Part shown: positions 27,001 through 36,293 of the stretch, piece after piece
Numbering within the stretch: position 1 is the first letter of the stretch
Layout of the letters: each line of letters begins with the position of its first letter
Origin: Bacteroidaceae bacterium
Lineage (GTDB): Bacteria; Bacteroidota; Bacteroidia; Bacteroidales; Bacteroidaceae
Length of the DNA: 64,000 nt
Direction of reading: 5' to 3'
Assembly: GCA_017529865.1 (NCBI GenBank)
Contig: JAFXNA010000048.1
Span: forward strand, 1-64,000
Program-made: the position numbers and the translations under genes
Notes under the pieces: generated by a model
The model's database searches: none
Told to the model about the DNA's origin: nothing
Seen by the model: only the letters and a program-made list of their open reading frames with translations

Positions 27001-28281
27001 ATGACAGCAAATTTCTTACACAAACCATGGGCGTGGGTTCCCACACTCTACTTCGCCGAAGGCGTGCCTTACGTAGCCGTTATGACCATCTCGGTCATCG
27101 TTTACAAGCGTCTGGGCCTGTCAAACACCGACATCACGCTCTATACTTCGTGGCTATATCTGCCTTGGGTCATCAAGCCCCTGTGGAGTCCGTTTGTCGA
27201 TATGCTCCGCACCAAGCGCTGGTGGATACTGATGATGCAGATACTCATCGCCGCCGCACTGGCTGGCGTGGCCTTCACTATCCCCGGTCCGCTATGGTTG
27301 AAGGGTTCGTTAGCATTCTTCTGGTTGCTGGCCTTCTCTAGCGCCACCCATGACATCGCTGCCGACGGATTCTATATGCTGGGTCTTGAGCAGCACGAGC
27401 AGGCCTACTTTGTGGGCATACGTTCCACGTTCTATCGCATAGCCACTATTTTTTCGTCAGGCCTTCTGGTGGGACTGGCCGGAGTGCTACAGGAGTTCAC
27501 ACACAGCATAGCCTATGCATGGTCGCTGGTATTCTACTTCATCGCAGGATTGTTTATCGCCCTGTGGCTGTATCACAGCTGTGCACTGCCCCGCCCTGCT
27601 GAGGATTCCAATCGTGTGCAGAAGACTGCAGGCGACATCGTCAATGAGTTCTGGCAGACGCTGGTCACCTTCTTCCGCAAACCGCAGGTATGGGTGGGCA
27701 TCTGCTTCATGTTGTTCTATCGCATGCCTGAGGGACTGCTGGCCAAGGTTTCGGCCCTATTCCTGGTCGATAAGGTTAGCAATGGCGGATTGGGCCTTAG
27801 CGATGTAGAGTTTGGTATGGTTCAGGGCACTGTGGGTGTCATCGGTCTTACGCTGGGCGGCATCATTGGCGGTATCGCTGCCAGTCGCGACGGACTTAAG
27901 CGATGGTTGTGGCCTATGGTTATGGCCATCACCATCCCCGACTTGGTCTACGTCTATCTGTCTTACGCCCTGCCATCTAGTTTGCTCGTCATCAACATTT
28001 GTGTCTTCCTCGAGCAGTTTGGCTATGGTTTCGGTTTCTCGGCCTACATGCTATACCTTATATATTATAGCCAGGGTGAGCACAAGACTGCCCACTACGC
28101 ATTATGCACAGCCTTCATGGCTCTGTCGATGATGATACCTGGCCTGTTTGCTGGCGCCCTGCAAGAGTCGGTAGGCTATCAGGCGTTCTTCATCATCGTG
28201 GTTGCCTGCTGTGCCATGACCTACATCGTATCGGCCCTACTCAAGATAGATCCAGAATTCGGAAAAAAGAAAGCTTCCTGA
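27001..28281 (+). CDS. AmpG-like major facilitator transporter
   Basis: The 426-residue integral membrane protein has about 12 hydrophobic segments and the AmpG/PAT-type opening PTLYFAEGVPYVAVMTISVI, SWLYLPWVIKPLWSPFVDM, FSSATHDIAADGFYM and a mid-protein RMPEGLLAKVSALFL. AmpG proteins import GlcNAc-anhydroMurNAc peptides across the inner membrane. Following the GT2-DUF4922 and SpoIID-like genes on the same strand, it completes a probable peptidoglycan recycling group. Substrate is inferred from family and context. A shared terminator lies at 28290-28329. Confidence 0.85.
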   Translation: MTANFLHKPWAWVPTLYFAEGVPYVAVMTISVIVYKRLGLSNTDITLYTSWLYLPWVIKPLWSPFVDMLRTKRWWILMMQILIAAALAGVAFTIPGPLWLKGSLAFFWLLAFSSATHDIAADGFYMLGLEQHEQAYFVGIRSTFYRIATIFSSGLLVGLAGVLQEFTHSIAYAWSLVFYFIAGLFIALWLYHSCALPRPAEDSNRVQKTAGDIVNEFWQTLVTFFRKPQVWVGICFMLFYRMPEGLLAKVSALFLVDKVSNGGLGLSDVEFGMVQGTVGVIGLTLGGIIGGIAASRDGLKRWLWPMVMAITIPDLVYVYLSYALPSSLLVINICVFLEQFGYGFGFSAYMLYLIYYSQGEHKTAHYALCTAFMALSMMIPGLFAGALQESVGYQAFFIIVVACCAMTYIVSALLKIDPEFGKKKAS

Positions 28282-28289
28282 TTTTGAAG

Positions 28290-28329
28290 TGCCCCCCGAA
28301 AGTTTTTGATCCAACTTTTTGGGGGGGCA
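28290..28329. terminator. Bidirectional terminator with G/C-run stem
   Basis: TGCCCCCCGAAAGTT pairs with AACTTTTTGGGGGGGCA across a short loop between convergent genes. Confidence 0.7.
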
Positions 28330-28334
28330 TATCA

Positions 28335-28658
28335 TTATCTTAGACTCTTTCTTTTTTCCGTCAGTTTCTTGTTGTAGACTCTTTCGATGGTTGTCACTTC
28401 TTTCGACGTCATTACTTTGTTCTGTTCCACAGGGCTTAAGCCCTTCAGTGACTTGTTGATGTCACCAATCAGGATTTGTGAAGTTCCATTAAGCGCTTTC
28501 TGAGTTTTGGCCTTGTCCACACGTTCAATGGCATCTTCAAAACTGGCCACAACTTTCTCTTGCGGAGTCGATGGACCGCATGCAGTCAAAACCAGTGCCA
28601 GCCCAGAGGCTGCACAAAGTGAAAGGAGGTGTCTGGTAGCATTCATAAGCATGTTCAT
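28335..28658 (-). CDS. Small lipoprotein, unknown function
   Basis: A 107-residue protein with a lipoprotein signal ending LALVLTACG. The mature part is helical and charged (VVASFEDAIERVDKAKTQKAL, KSLKGLSPVEQNKVMTS). No family is recognised. The start may also be the ATG at 28646. A TACTTTTG box lies at 28719-28726 on the minus strand. Confidence 0.6.
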   Translation of the reverse strand: MNMLMNATRHLLSLCAASGLALVLTACGPSTPQEKVVASFEDAIERVDKAKTQKALNGTSQILIGDINKSLKGLSPVEQNKVMTSKEVTTIERVYNKKLTEKRKSLR

Positions 28659-28718
28659 TTTCTAATTTAATAAGTAAGGTTGTTGTTATATTTGATTTTG
28701 TAGTAATTTCGCTTTCAC

Positions 28719-28726
28719 TGCAAAAG
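28719..28726 (-). promoter_or_regulatory. Promoter -7 box TACTTTTG
   Basis: CAAAAGTA on the plus strand, 61 bases upstream of the small lipoprotein start. Confidence 0.5.
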
Positions 28727-28854
28727 TAGGTATTTTTTCCCTATTGACAAACAAAAACAAACAAAAAATACACAAAAAACGTAAAAAAACAATGTGGATA
28801 CACATTTTTGCAATGTATACCCACATTTGTGGAGTGAATTAGCTTAGTAGCTCA

Positions 28855-29502
28855 TTACAAACCGAGTTGTTTCTTTACGTCCTCTGCTGCTTTGTTAATG
28901 GCATCGTTTGCCTTCTGTTGTTGAGCATCGATTGCCTCGTTTGCTTTCTGCTTCTGAGCGTCGACAGCTTCTTTTGCTTTTGTCTCAGCTTCTGTCTTTG
29001 CGGCATCAGCAGCAGCTTTGGCAGCATCTACTTGCTCATTTACTTTGTCGACTGCCGCATTAGCAACGCCTTCTGCAGCATCCTGTGCTGTCTGGGCAAC
29101 CTCTAATGGCAGATTAGCAACTTTCTGTACGAGGCTTTCCACTGTGGTCTCGGCCGATTCTGCAACGGTGGCACTGATTGCTTCAACCTGTTGCTTGTTT
29201 GTCTCAAGATAACCTTTCAGCGACTCAAGATACTTCTGGGCAACCTCAACATTGCCAGCATTGATCAGGGCCTGAATGCGAGCTTTAAATGCTTCGACAG
29301 AGCTTTGTAGAGCGTCGGCATCTTGGGCTTCTACATCACCGGCAATTTCATCGAGCAGTTGGTTCAGATCGTCATCGACAATTGCGTCAATTTCGGCAGT
29401 TGTCAGTGAGTCTTGGACTGAATTAGCGGATGTGCTGCTGTTTGTGCAAGCAACGAATGTTGTAGCAAGAGCTACGGTAACAATCACTAGAATTTTCTTC
29501 AT
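28855..29502 (-). CDS. Ala-rich coiled-coil lipoprotein
   Basis: The 215-residue protein has a lipoprotein signal (VTVALATTFVACTNSS), an acidic helical middle (DAIVDDDLNQLLDEIAGDVE) and a C-terminal half of about 100 residues built from Ala/Lys/Glu repeats (KAAADAAKTEAETKAKEAVD; then QKQKANEAIDAQQQKANDAI), an amphipathic coiled coil of apolipoprotein or LEA style. It is probably a periplasmic membrane-associated spacer or stress protein; the function is unknown. A TATTTTTG box at 29555-29562 gives it its own promoter, divergent from the kinase operon. Confidence 0.7.
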   Translation of the reverse strand: MKKILVIVTVALATTFVACTNSSTSANSVQDSLTTAEIDAIVDDDLNQLLDEIAGDVEAQDADALQSSVEAFKARIQALINAGNVEVAQKYLESLKGYLETNKQQVEAISATVAESAETTVESLVQKVANLPLEVAQTAQDAAEGVANAAVDKVNEQVDAAKAAADAAKTEAETKAKEAVDAQKQKANEAIDAQQQKANDAINKAAEDVKKQLGL

Positions 29503-29554
29503 AATGCAATTCGTTTAAAAGTTAATACCAGAATGTCCATTTGAAACTTCGCTG

Positions 29555-29645
29555 CAAAAATAGTTATTTTCCGTGAACAATACAAATAAAATTTGATACT
29601 TTTTAATAATAATCCTTGTTAATTCTTTTTTTTTTATTAATTTTG
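29555..29645. promoter_or_regulatory. Divergent promoters: Ala-rich lipoprotein and kinase operon
   Basis: CAAAAATA at 29555-29562 is the minus-strand box. TAATTTTG at 29638-29645 is the plus-strand box for the sensor kinase operon and places its transcript start near 29652, so the first usable ATG is 29665. Confidence 0.55.
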
Positions 29646-29664
29646 CAGGCAATCTGTGTGCTTT

Positions 29665-31578
29665 ATGAGTCGTATATTACATATTAGAACGAGTTTGGCT
29701 ATTTTGCTGATAATGCTTTTGCCGGTTCTTGTGATCGGTTGCCGTCAAGGTGGCCGGTATGTGGGTAAAATGCATAGTATTGTGGTTTTCCACTCTTGGT
29801 CCGAAAGAGGAGAAGAGGGAGAACCGTTTACAAAGACGTTGGACGAGGCATTGGATTATTATGGCGTTCATGCAAACGTACACCATATTTATTTGGATAT
29901 GATTCGTCATACTCCGGAAGACATCGACCGGAACGATTGGCCTGCCTATCGTGATTCTTTGAAGCGATGGAAGCCCGAACTGATTCTAATGAACGACGAT
30001 CCAGCTTTTGCGTGGATGATCCGAGGAGCTCACGATGAAGTGTTCAAGCATATACCTGTCGTGTTTGCCGGCATCAACAACCTGGACAATGAGGTGTTGT
30101 ACGACTATATGAACATCACGGGATTTGTGGACCAAATAGAAGTGGTGAAAGCCTGTGAGATGATTACCAAACTGACGGGTGAGACGACGATCGTTGTCGA
30201 ACTCGACAATTCTCAGCATGACCGTCTGATAGGTGAGACAATCCGTCGTGAACTGGCCGAGAACAATGAGTTTGTCGATAACAGCGACTTCCATCTCGAC
30301 ATCAATTCACCTGCATATCAGGATTCCATTCGTGGCAAGACTTGTGTGATGATGGTGTCGTGTCAGAATCCTTCACAGTTTGTCGCGCCAGCCAGAAAGG
30401 AAAGGAGCATCGCGACAGTGAAAGAGATGATGAAGAAAGCATCAAACTACACCTACCTGCAAGTAAAATATGATGTCTATAGTAATACGCTGCAAGACCG
30501 AAGCGGCAAACCGATGTTTACCTGTATACGCGAACAGTTCAACAATCCGGAAGACATCCGGGTGATAGGAGGCTATTTTACCGATTTGCGTACCCAGATC
30601 TACGAACAGGCGCAATATGTGGCAGCCATTCTGGAGGATGGTCAGCAGCCCGACCAGATGCCCGTATCAATTCACGATAAGGAGTATTTGATAGATCACA
30701 ATGCCATTAGTAAGCTCAATGCGGAAAACCGTCAGTTCGATTTATTCTCCGGTCTGCGTGAAGTATTGGTCGAGGGGTGGGGCGAGGATTACAATATTAT
30801 CAACACACCGTTCTATTTGAAAAACCGACGATATTGGATCGGTGGAGTCCTACTCTTTCTTGTTATCGTGAGTGTAGTAGGAACATGGCTATTTAAACTT
30901 ATCAATAAACGACTGAAGGCATACCGCACTCGCCTCAATGAAGAGATGGAAGCTGCGCTTGATATGCGTCGTAATATCCTGTCGGATGCTGATTCAACAG
31001 TCTGGAAATTCACCCATAGCAATGTGGAGTTTCCTGCCGAATTTGCGAAACAACATGGCATTCGGCGGAAGATGAAGTTTTCGGAGTTCGAAAAGCATAT
31101 ACATCCAGACAACCTTGAAGAGTGGAACCGTTTGAAGAACTACCGCACCGATTTGGGGCGTCGTCGCATACGCTTGCAGTTGGAGTTTCAGCCCGGTAAG
31201 GGCTGGCATTGGTACGACATCATCTACAACGTAACCACAGAGTCCAGTTTCCGCTGGGAATTGAGTGGACTGATCGTCAGTGTCGACGATTTGATGAATC
31301 AGAAGCAACAATTGGTCGATGCTGTGAAAGAGGCAAAGGAGGTCGAACTGAAGGAGAAGTTCCTGGCAAACTTCCGACATATCCTAAAAGAACCGTTGAA
31401 GGTAGTGTTAGAGAATGCCCGAAAAGTCATAGACCGACAAAGAGCAAATACCCCCGAGCAGTTAGAAGAGTATAATAAGCAACTTCACCGTGGAGCCACC
31501 GAACTGATTACGAATATTGACTCACTTGTGGCAGAGGTACAACCAGTTGTTGAAACCTTAGGTGAAGACAAGAAATAA
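29665..31578 (+). CDS. Sensor-kinase paralogue 1: has DHp histidine, lacks ATPase domain
   Basis: The 637-residue protein has a lipobox-like N-terminus (LLPVLVIGCRQGG); a periplasmic domain (about 30-380) of the ABC-type substrate-binding kind (ELILMNDDPAFAWMIRG, VVFAGINNLDN, NITGFVDQIE); one membrane helix (IGGVLLFLVIVSVVGTWLF); a PAS-like region; and a DHp helix with LANFRHILKEPL, whose His572 is at the phospho-acceptor position. The protein stops 62 residues later (VVETLGEDKK) without any HATPase domain, and the next gene begins 27 bases on, so this is not a frameshift. It needs a partner to be phosphorylated. Start chosen from the promoter; GTG at 29656 is too close. Confidence 0.82.
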   Translation: MSRILHIRTSLAILLIMLLPVLVIGCRQGGRYVGKMHSIVVFHSWSERGEEGEPFTKTLDEALDYYGVHANVHHIYLDMIRHTPEDIDRNDWPAYRDSLKRWKPELILMNDDPAFAWMIRGAHDEVFKHIPVVFAGINNLDNEVLYDYMNITGFVDQIEVVKACEMITKLTGETTIVVELDNSQHDRLIGETIRRELAENNEFVDNSDFHLDINSPAYQDSIRGKTCVMMVSCQNPSQFVAPARKERSIATVKEMMKKASNYTYLQVKYDVYSNTLQDRSGKPMFTCIREQFNNPEDIRVIGGYFTDLRTQIYEQAQYVAAILEDGQQPDQMPVSIHDKEYLIDHNAISKLNAENRQFDLFSGLREVLVEGWGEDYNIINTPFYLKNRRYWIGGVLLFLVIVSVVGTWLFKLINKRLKAYRTRLNEEMEAALDMRRNILSDADSTVWKFTHSNVEFPAEFAKQHGIRRKMKFSEFEKHIHPDNLEEWNRLKNYRTDLGRRRIRLQLEFQPGKGWHWYDIIYNVTTESSFRWELSGLIVSVDDLMNQKQQLVDAVKEAKEVELKEKFLANFRHILKEPLKVVLENARKVIDRQRANTPEQLEEYNKQLHRGATELITNIDSLVAEVQPVVETLGEDKK

Positions 31579-31604
31579 TAGACAGTTGATACTTCAGAAC
31601 GATC

Positions 31605-33899
31605 ATGAAGAAGACTTTATACATATTACGAAGTGTGATGATGACGGCATTCATTGTTGGATTACTGTATGGGTGTAAACCCAACCACCCTGTGAATGTG
31701 TTGGTCGTGCATCAATTTGATGAAGAGATGGTAACGTATGATTCGTTCGACCAGACGATCGTCGACGAATTCAACGATTTCGGCTATCAGCCCCACATCA
31801 TTAACTTCTACATGAATCTGGAAGATCAGGCACACATGGATTGCCATAAACTGCTGGCTGAGATGAGCGATTCACTCCGCAAGCTCAATTGGAAGCCCGA
31901 CATCATACTGGTTGAGGGCGATCGTTCTTTGCGTCAATGGCATCTGCCTGCTAACGACACAATTCTCTCATGGCGCGACGATGCCATTTCGGTCTATGGA
32001 GGTATTCACTTCAATGATATGCGAGGCGTCAGTAAGCTCAAGAACAACTATCTTATTACCGACCCAAAGAATATGCGTCTCAATCTTGAACTCATATCTA
32101 GGATGACCGGTAGCAGGATTGTAGCAGTGGAACTCGACCACTACCATGAAGACTCATTAATCTATGCCCAAATCAATCACCAATTGGGTAAGAACCCCTA
32201 TGCCGTTCAGAAGACCCCTGACGGCTATGTAACTGGTGAGTTGAAGCCAGTCATCTATTGTAACGACACATTTTCCATCCGTTTTTATTCGGCAGAATGG
32301 AACGAAGAGCGAGTCAATGGTCAATCCACCATGTCCGATAGTCTCCAAGCCGATTCACCGATGACGCCCGTCGACACGAATAGTCAGACCGATCTCGACC
32401 GTATGTATCAGAATGCATGGAGATATCCGGTACTGGTGCCGAAGAAAGATGTGTGGTGCGAGGCGATTGCCAGCAAGACCCACCGTCCGCAGTTCACTAC
32501 ATGCCGTGAACTGTTCAACGATGGAAAAGGCTCCTATCTTTGCGGTTACTTCACCGGCTATCCCACGATGGCGCATGATATGGTGAAAACAGCAGTCGGT
32601 GCATACGAGGGAAAGAAAGTCCCCAAGTACCAGATGCACGAGCAGAATGCCTATATGGACTATATGGCGATGGAGCGGTTGGGTATGAAATACAACGACT
32701 ACAAGGACGACTTCATCATCGTAAACGCATCGACGAAGGTGACAAACCCACTATTGTATAGTTTAGTGACGATAGGCAATTTCCTTTGGGTCGTTCTGTT
32801 GATAGTCGGCATCACCCTGCTATGGTTGAAGAGCCATAAGGACTCCATTCGTAATCTCTCTGCGATGGTTGACGAAGAACGTGAGATGAATCAGTTGGCC
32901 ATCGATGCATCAGGTAACTTCTATATCTCATCGTTGAAAGGTATCGAACGGGTGCTTGACAGTATGGGTCCCGACCAAGAGGCCTGTAAGGCAGAAATCC
33001 AGCAGTCATTAAACGAAATGGGAACTCATACCCATACATATCGTATTCGGGCAGCGATGGATGAGGAGAAAAACATGGCATGGTGGTCGTTGCGTTATAT
33101 TGTCAATTACAATACCGACACCGGATTCAGTTTGAAGGGATATCTGTTGAATGTCAACGACGATGTGAATTTTGCCCATTCGATGCAGCAGATCCAGAAA
33201 ATAGCCGACGAAACCAAGCGGACGGAAGGTTTCCTATGGACGATGGCACACGAGATACGCACACCATTGAACTCTATCGTAGGTTTTTGCGATGTGATAA
33301 AGATGATGGGCACAGAGATGAGTGAATCCGAGCGTGAACAGATGGTGCAGGGGATTGAGTCGAACAATCAGCTGCTTGAGCATATAGTCGACGATATAGA
33401 TGAACTTTCGCATGTTGTGTCGGACGAAGTAGTATATGAGAAACAGCGTATAGAAGTAGGGGCTTTAGTTGATGAATTATATGAGAGCAGCAAACAGCGG
33501 TTTGAGCAAAAGGGCCTTAAGTTCTATTTGGTGAAAGGACGTGGCAGTGTTCATGTCATAGCCGACCGCAGAAGATTATACGACACCATGTACCAATTGG
33601 TAGATAATGCTCTAAAGTTTACCAAAGAGGGCAGTGCTGCCATAGGTTGGGAATACAATCTTGATACGGGCAATGTCGAATTGTTTGTAGAAGATAGCGG
33701 TGTTGGTATTCCAGAGGATGATCTCTCACTGATATATGACATGTTCTGGAAGAAAGATACCTTTGTCCCTGGTGTCGGCATTGGCCTTTCTCTTGCTAAA
33801 GCATATACCGAGGCGATGGGTGGCACATTGACTGTCATCAGTGAGTTGGGAATAGGAAGCCGTTTTATTGTGGTACTTAAAGAGACAGAAACAGCATGA
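31605..33899 (+). CDS. Sensor histidine kinase paralogue 2 (complete)
   Basis: The 764-residue protein has a lipobox-like N-terminus (FIVGLLYGCKPN), a periplasmic ligand-binding-like domain (NVLVVHQFDEEM, KPDIILVEGDRSL, ISVYGGIHFNDM), a membrane helix at about 395-415, a PAS-like region, a HisKA helix with TMAHEIRTPLNSIVGF (His549) and a full HATPase: N-box QLVDNALKFTKEG, G1 VEDSGVGIP, G2 GVGIGLSLAKAY. The periplasmic part contains an extra insert with DSLQADSPMTPVDTNSQTD not seen in the others. It has a 4-base ATGA overlap with paralogue 3. No response regulator is nearby. Confidence 0.9.
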   Translation: MKKTLYILRSVMMTAFIVGLLYGCKPNHPVNVLVVHQFDEEMVTYDSFDQTIVDEFNDFGYQPHIINFYMNLEDQAHMDCHKLLAEMSDSLRKLNWKPDIILVEGDRSLRQWHLPANDTILSWRDDAISVYGGIHFNDMRGVSKLKNNYLITDPKNMRLNLELISRMTGSRIVAVELDHYHEDSLIYAQINHQLGKNPYAVQKTPDGYVTGELKPVIYCNDTFSIRFYSAEWNEERVNGQSTMSDSLQADSPMTPVDTNSQTDLDRMYQNAWRYPVLVPKKDVWCEAIASKTHRPQFTTCRELFNDGKGSYLCGYFTGYPTMAHDMVKTAVGAYEGKKVPKYQMHEQNAYMDYMAMERLGMKYNDYKDDFIIVNASTKVTNPLLYSLVTIGNFLWVVLLIVGITLLWLKSHKDSIRNLSAMVDEEREMNQLAIDASGNFYISSLKGIERVLDSMGPDQEACKAEIQQSLNEMGTHTHTYRIRAAMDEEKNMAWWSLRYIVNYNTDTGFSLKGYLLNVNDDVNFAHSMQQIQKIADETKRTEGFLWTMAHEIRTPLNSIVGFCDVIKMMGTEMSESEREQMVQGIESNNQLLEHIVDDIDELSHVVSDEVVYEKQRIEVGALVDELYESSKQRFEQKGLKFYLVKGRGSVHVIADRRRLYDTMYQLVDNALKFTKEGSAAIGWEYNLDTGNVELFVEDSGVGIPEDDLSLIYDMFWKKDTFVPGVGIGLSLAKAYTEAMGGTLTVISELGIGSRFIVVLKETETA

Positions 33900-36280
33900 A
33901 TTGGACGAAATACATATCTTTGACAATTGTCTTCACTGTTCTTTTGTTTGTGGCATGTGATTGGGGAAACAAGAACGATACACATGCTTTCCGTATTCTT
34001 GTCGTGCACTCTAATGACAGCATTGGAGAGGATGGCGCTCCATATCGGGATTACATGAAAAAATGTTTCGATGAAGAAGGTATCCAAGCAGAGATTCGTC
34101 ATTACTATGCTGATCTTATTCATACACCGCAACATGCTTTAATTGCCGATGGGCTGAAATTAATTGATAGACTGAAGGCTTTCGATCCTGACTTAATAAT
34201 TATCGATGGTGATGGAATGTTGGAAGTCGTTACGAAAGATAGTAGTCACAGTAGCCCAGAGTTGGAAGCAGCCAAAAAAGCTGTTTTTTGCAAGAAACCC
34301 ATAGTATTTGGAGGAGTAAACTTTTTCAAACGTGACGTTTTGTCTTCTTATGATAATGTTACAGGTTTTGTGGAAGAAATCGACTTGAAGCGAAATCTGG
34401 AAATTGTAAATAGAATTTCTGGCTGTCGCCATGTGTTGATAGAGATAGATCACTTTGCAAGCGATTCTTTGTTGTTGCAAGAACTGCGACGTCAGATTCA
34501 GGATAAACGGTTTGTTGATAACTCCGATTTCCATGTTCGTAACCTGGACGAACAGGCATTGGCAAAAGATTATCCCGATAAAATCGTTGTAAGTTTTGTG
34601 TCTTCTGCAGAACCGGAAACAAATACCTATTTTGATGAAAATGATACGTCTATTAACTCTTGGGGGAGGAGTCGTGCTTTGTTAAGAGGTGTGCTTCATA
34701 CGTTGAAAGGAAACTGGTTGTTACAGGTTAAGAACGATATTTTCAGTAATAGTTTCCTCCGTCACTCCGAACATCCTCAGTTTACTGCTATACGTGCTAA
34801 ATTCAACAATCCGAGTGAAGTGCGTCTTTTGTGCGGCTATTTCTCTTCTATGGAAACGCAGGTGAAAGATGTGGTAGGATATGCGGTTCGAATCCTACAT
34901 GGAGAAAAACCAAAGGACTTGCTTGTCAAGGTTCATAAATCCGACTATTACATGGATTATAATGCCATGCGCAAATGGACGGTAACTCCGATGACCTATG
35001 ATGATTTTAAGAGCGATTTTACCATTATTAATGCGCCGTTCAAGGTGCGTCATCCGTTCTTTCATTGGCTCTTTTTCTTCTTTATGACATTATTAGTCAT
35101 TGGAGTTATTGTTTATCTTGTCTATTTCATGTTGACTTATGAGACAAATAATGAGCGTTTGATGACAAACATCATGCAACGTGAGAAGATTCGTCGTTTG
35201 ATGCTGATACAATCGCAAAACTTGATTTATTGGTTTATTGATGACGGTGTTATCCGCCTACAGAAAGGATTTGCAGATAAATATAATCTACCTCAAGAGA
35301 TGTCACTCGATGATTTTGGCAAATTAGTGATGATTGATAGTGTCTATTCCTGGAAGCTAATTACAGAATATGGTGATGAAACTGGTTCCAATAAGGTTAG
35401 ATTACATTTACAATTAACGCCAGAGGAATGTCATTGGATAGAATTCCGTTTCAATTCCACTCACGAATCAAGCCGTAAACGTACATTGATGGGTACAGCT
35501 GTGTTCAGCGATGAGGAAGTGAAGCAAGAACAGAAACTCGATCGTCTTAATGCAACTGCCAACGAGAGTGCTTTGCGTCAGTCGTTTTTAAGTAACATGA
35601 GTCATAGCATCCGTAATCCGTTGAATGCAGTGATGGGTTTCTCTCAGTTGATTGCAGCCGACGATATGCCGTTTAGTAAAGAAGAATTGCTGGAATTCAA
35701 TGCTCAGTTGAAGGAGAACGCTCATGCTATTGTACAAGCAATTGATGATACGTTGGAAGAGTCACGTATCGAAGTTGGCGAAGTGCAGTTGCATCCTATT
35801 GTTACACCTGCACGTGACTTTATGCACTCCATTTATCAGGCAAATCTTCTGATAATGCCGTCGCATCTTCAGTTGCGCCTGATGTGTGATGCCGAGGATG
35901 CATACGTCATGATGGCTCCTGCATATACTCGTACGGTCATAAATGCTTTTATCAACAATGCCATCAAGTTCACCGTGACTGGATATGTGGAAATTGGCTA
36001 TACGGTGGAAATCGGAAAAGATGTGGTGAAATTCTATTGTAAGGATACGGGTATCGGTATCAGCAAAGAGAATCTACCACGTGTGTGGGAGCGCTATTTC
36101 AAGGTGTTTGACTATGATAAGGGTACCGGATTGGGTCTTACTATCGCTAAGACCATCATAGAGAAAGAAGGTGGTGTGATTGGTGTTGATAGCCAAGAGG
36201 GCGTGGGCAGCACTTTCTGGTTTACACTGAAAAAGGTGGATGCCAACACCGTCTCACAGTTGGCTGAAGAACAAGAATAA
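33896..36280 (+). CDS. Sensor histidine kinase paralogue 3 (complete)
   Basis: The 794-residue protein shares the layout: lipobox-like FTVLLFVACDWG, a periplasmic domain (RILVVHSNDSIGEDG, DLIIIDGDGM, IVFGGVNFFKRD, NVTGFVEEID), a membrane helix (FFMTLLVIGVIVYLVYFML), a PAS-like region (LIYWFIDDGVIRLQKG), HisKA LSNMSHSIRNPLNAVMGF (His570) and HATPase NAFINNAIKFTVTG, CKDTGIGIS, GTGLGLTIAK. All catalytic boxes are intact. It is more AT-rich in codon use than paralogues 1 and 4. Start overlaps the stop of paralogue 2; paralogue 4 starts 14 bases after its stop. Confidence 0.9.
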   Translation: MNWTKYISLTIVFTVLLFVACDWGNKNDTHAFRILVVHSNDSIGEDGAPYRDYMKKCFDEEGIQAEIRHYYADLIHTPQHALIADGLKLIDRLKAFDPDLIIIDGDGMLEVVTKDSSHSSPELEAAKKAVFCKKPIVFGGVNFFKRDVLSSYDNVTGFVEEIDLKRNLEIVNRISGCRHVLIEIDHFASDSLLLQELRRQIQDKRFVDNSDFHVRNLDEQALAKDYPDKIVVSFVSSAEPETNTYFDENDTSINSWGRSRALLRGVLHTLKGNWLLQVKNDIFSNSFLRHSEHPQFTAIRAKFNNPSEVRLLCGYFSSMETQVKDVVGYAVRILHGEKPKDLLVKVHKSDYYMDYNAMRKWTVTPMTYDDFKSDFTIINAPFKVRHPFFHWLFFFFMTLLVIGVIVYLVYFMLTYETNNERLMTNIMQREKIRRLMLIQSQNLIYWFIDDGVIRLQKGFADKYNLPQEMSLDDFGKLVMIDSVYSWKLITEYGDETGSNKVRLHLQLTPEECHWIEFRFNSTHESSRKRTLMGTAVFSDEEVKQEQKLDRLNATANESALRQSFLSNMSHSIRNPLNAVMGFSQLIAADDMPFSKEELLEFNAQLKENAHAIVQAIDDTLEESRIEVGEVQLHPIVTPARDFMHSIYQANLLIMPSHLQLRLMCDAEDAYVMMAPAYTRTVINAFINNAIKFTVTGYVEIGYTVEIGKDVVKFYCKDTGIGISKENLPRVWERYFKVFDYDKGTGLGLTIAKTIIEKEGGVIGVDSQEGVGSTFWFTLKKVDANTVSQLAEEQE

Positions 36281-36293
36281 ATGTGCAGAACGA

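Noticed and set aside
29665..31578. Paralogue 1 as a frameshifted full-length kinase
   Set aside because: The next kinase begins 27 bases after its stop, leaving no room for an ATPase domain in any frame.
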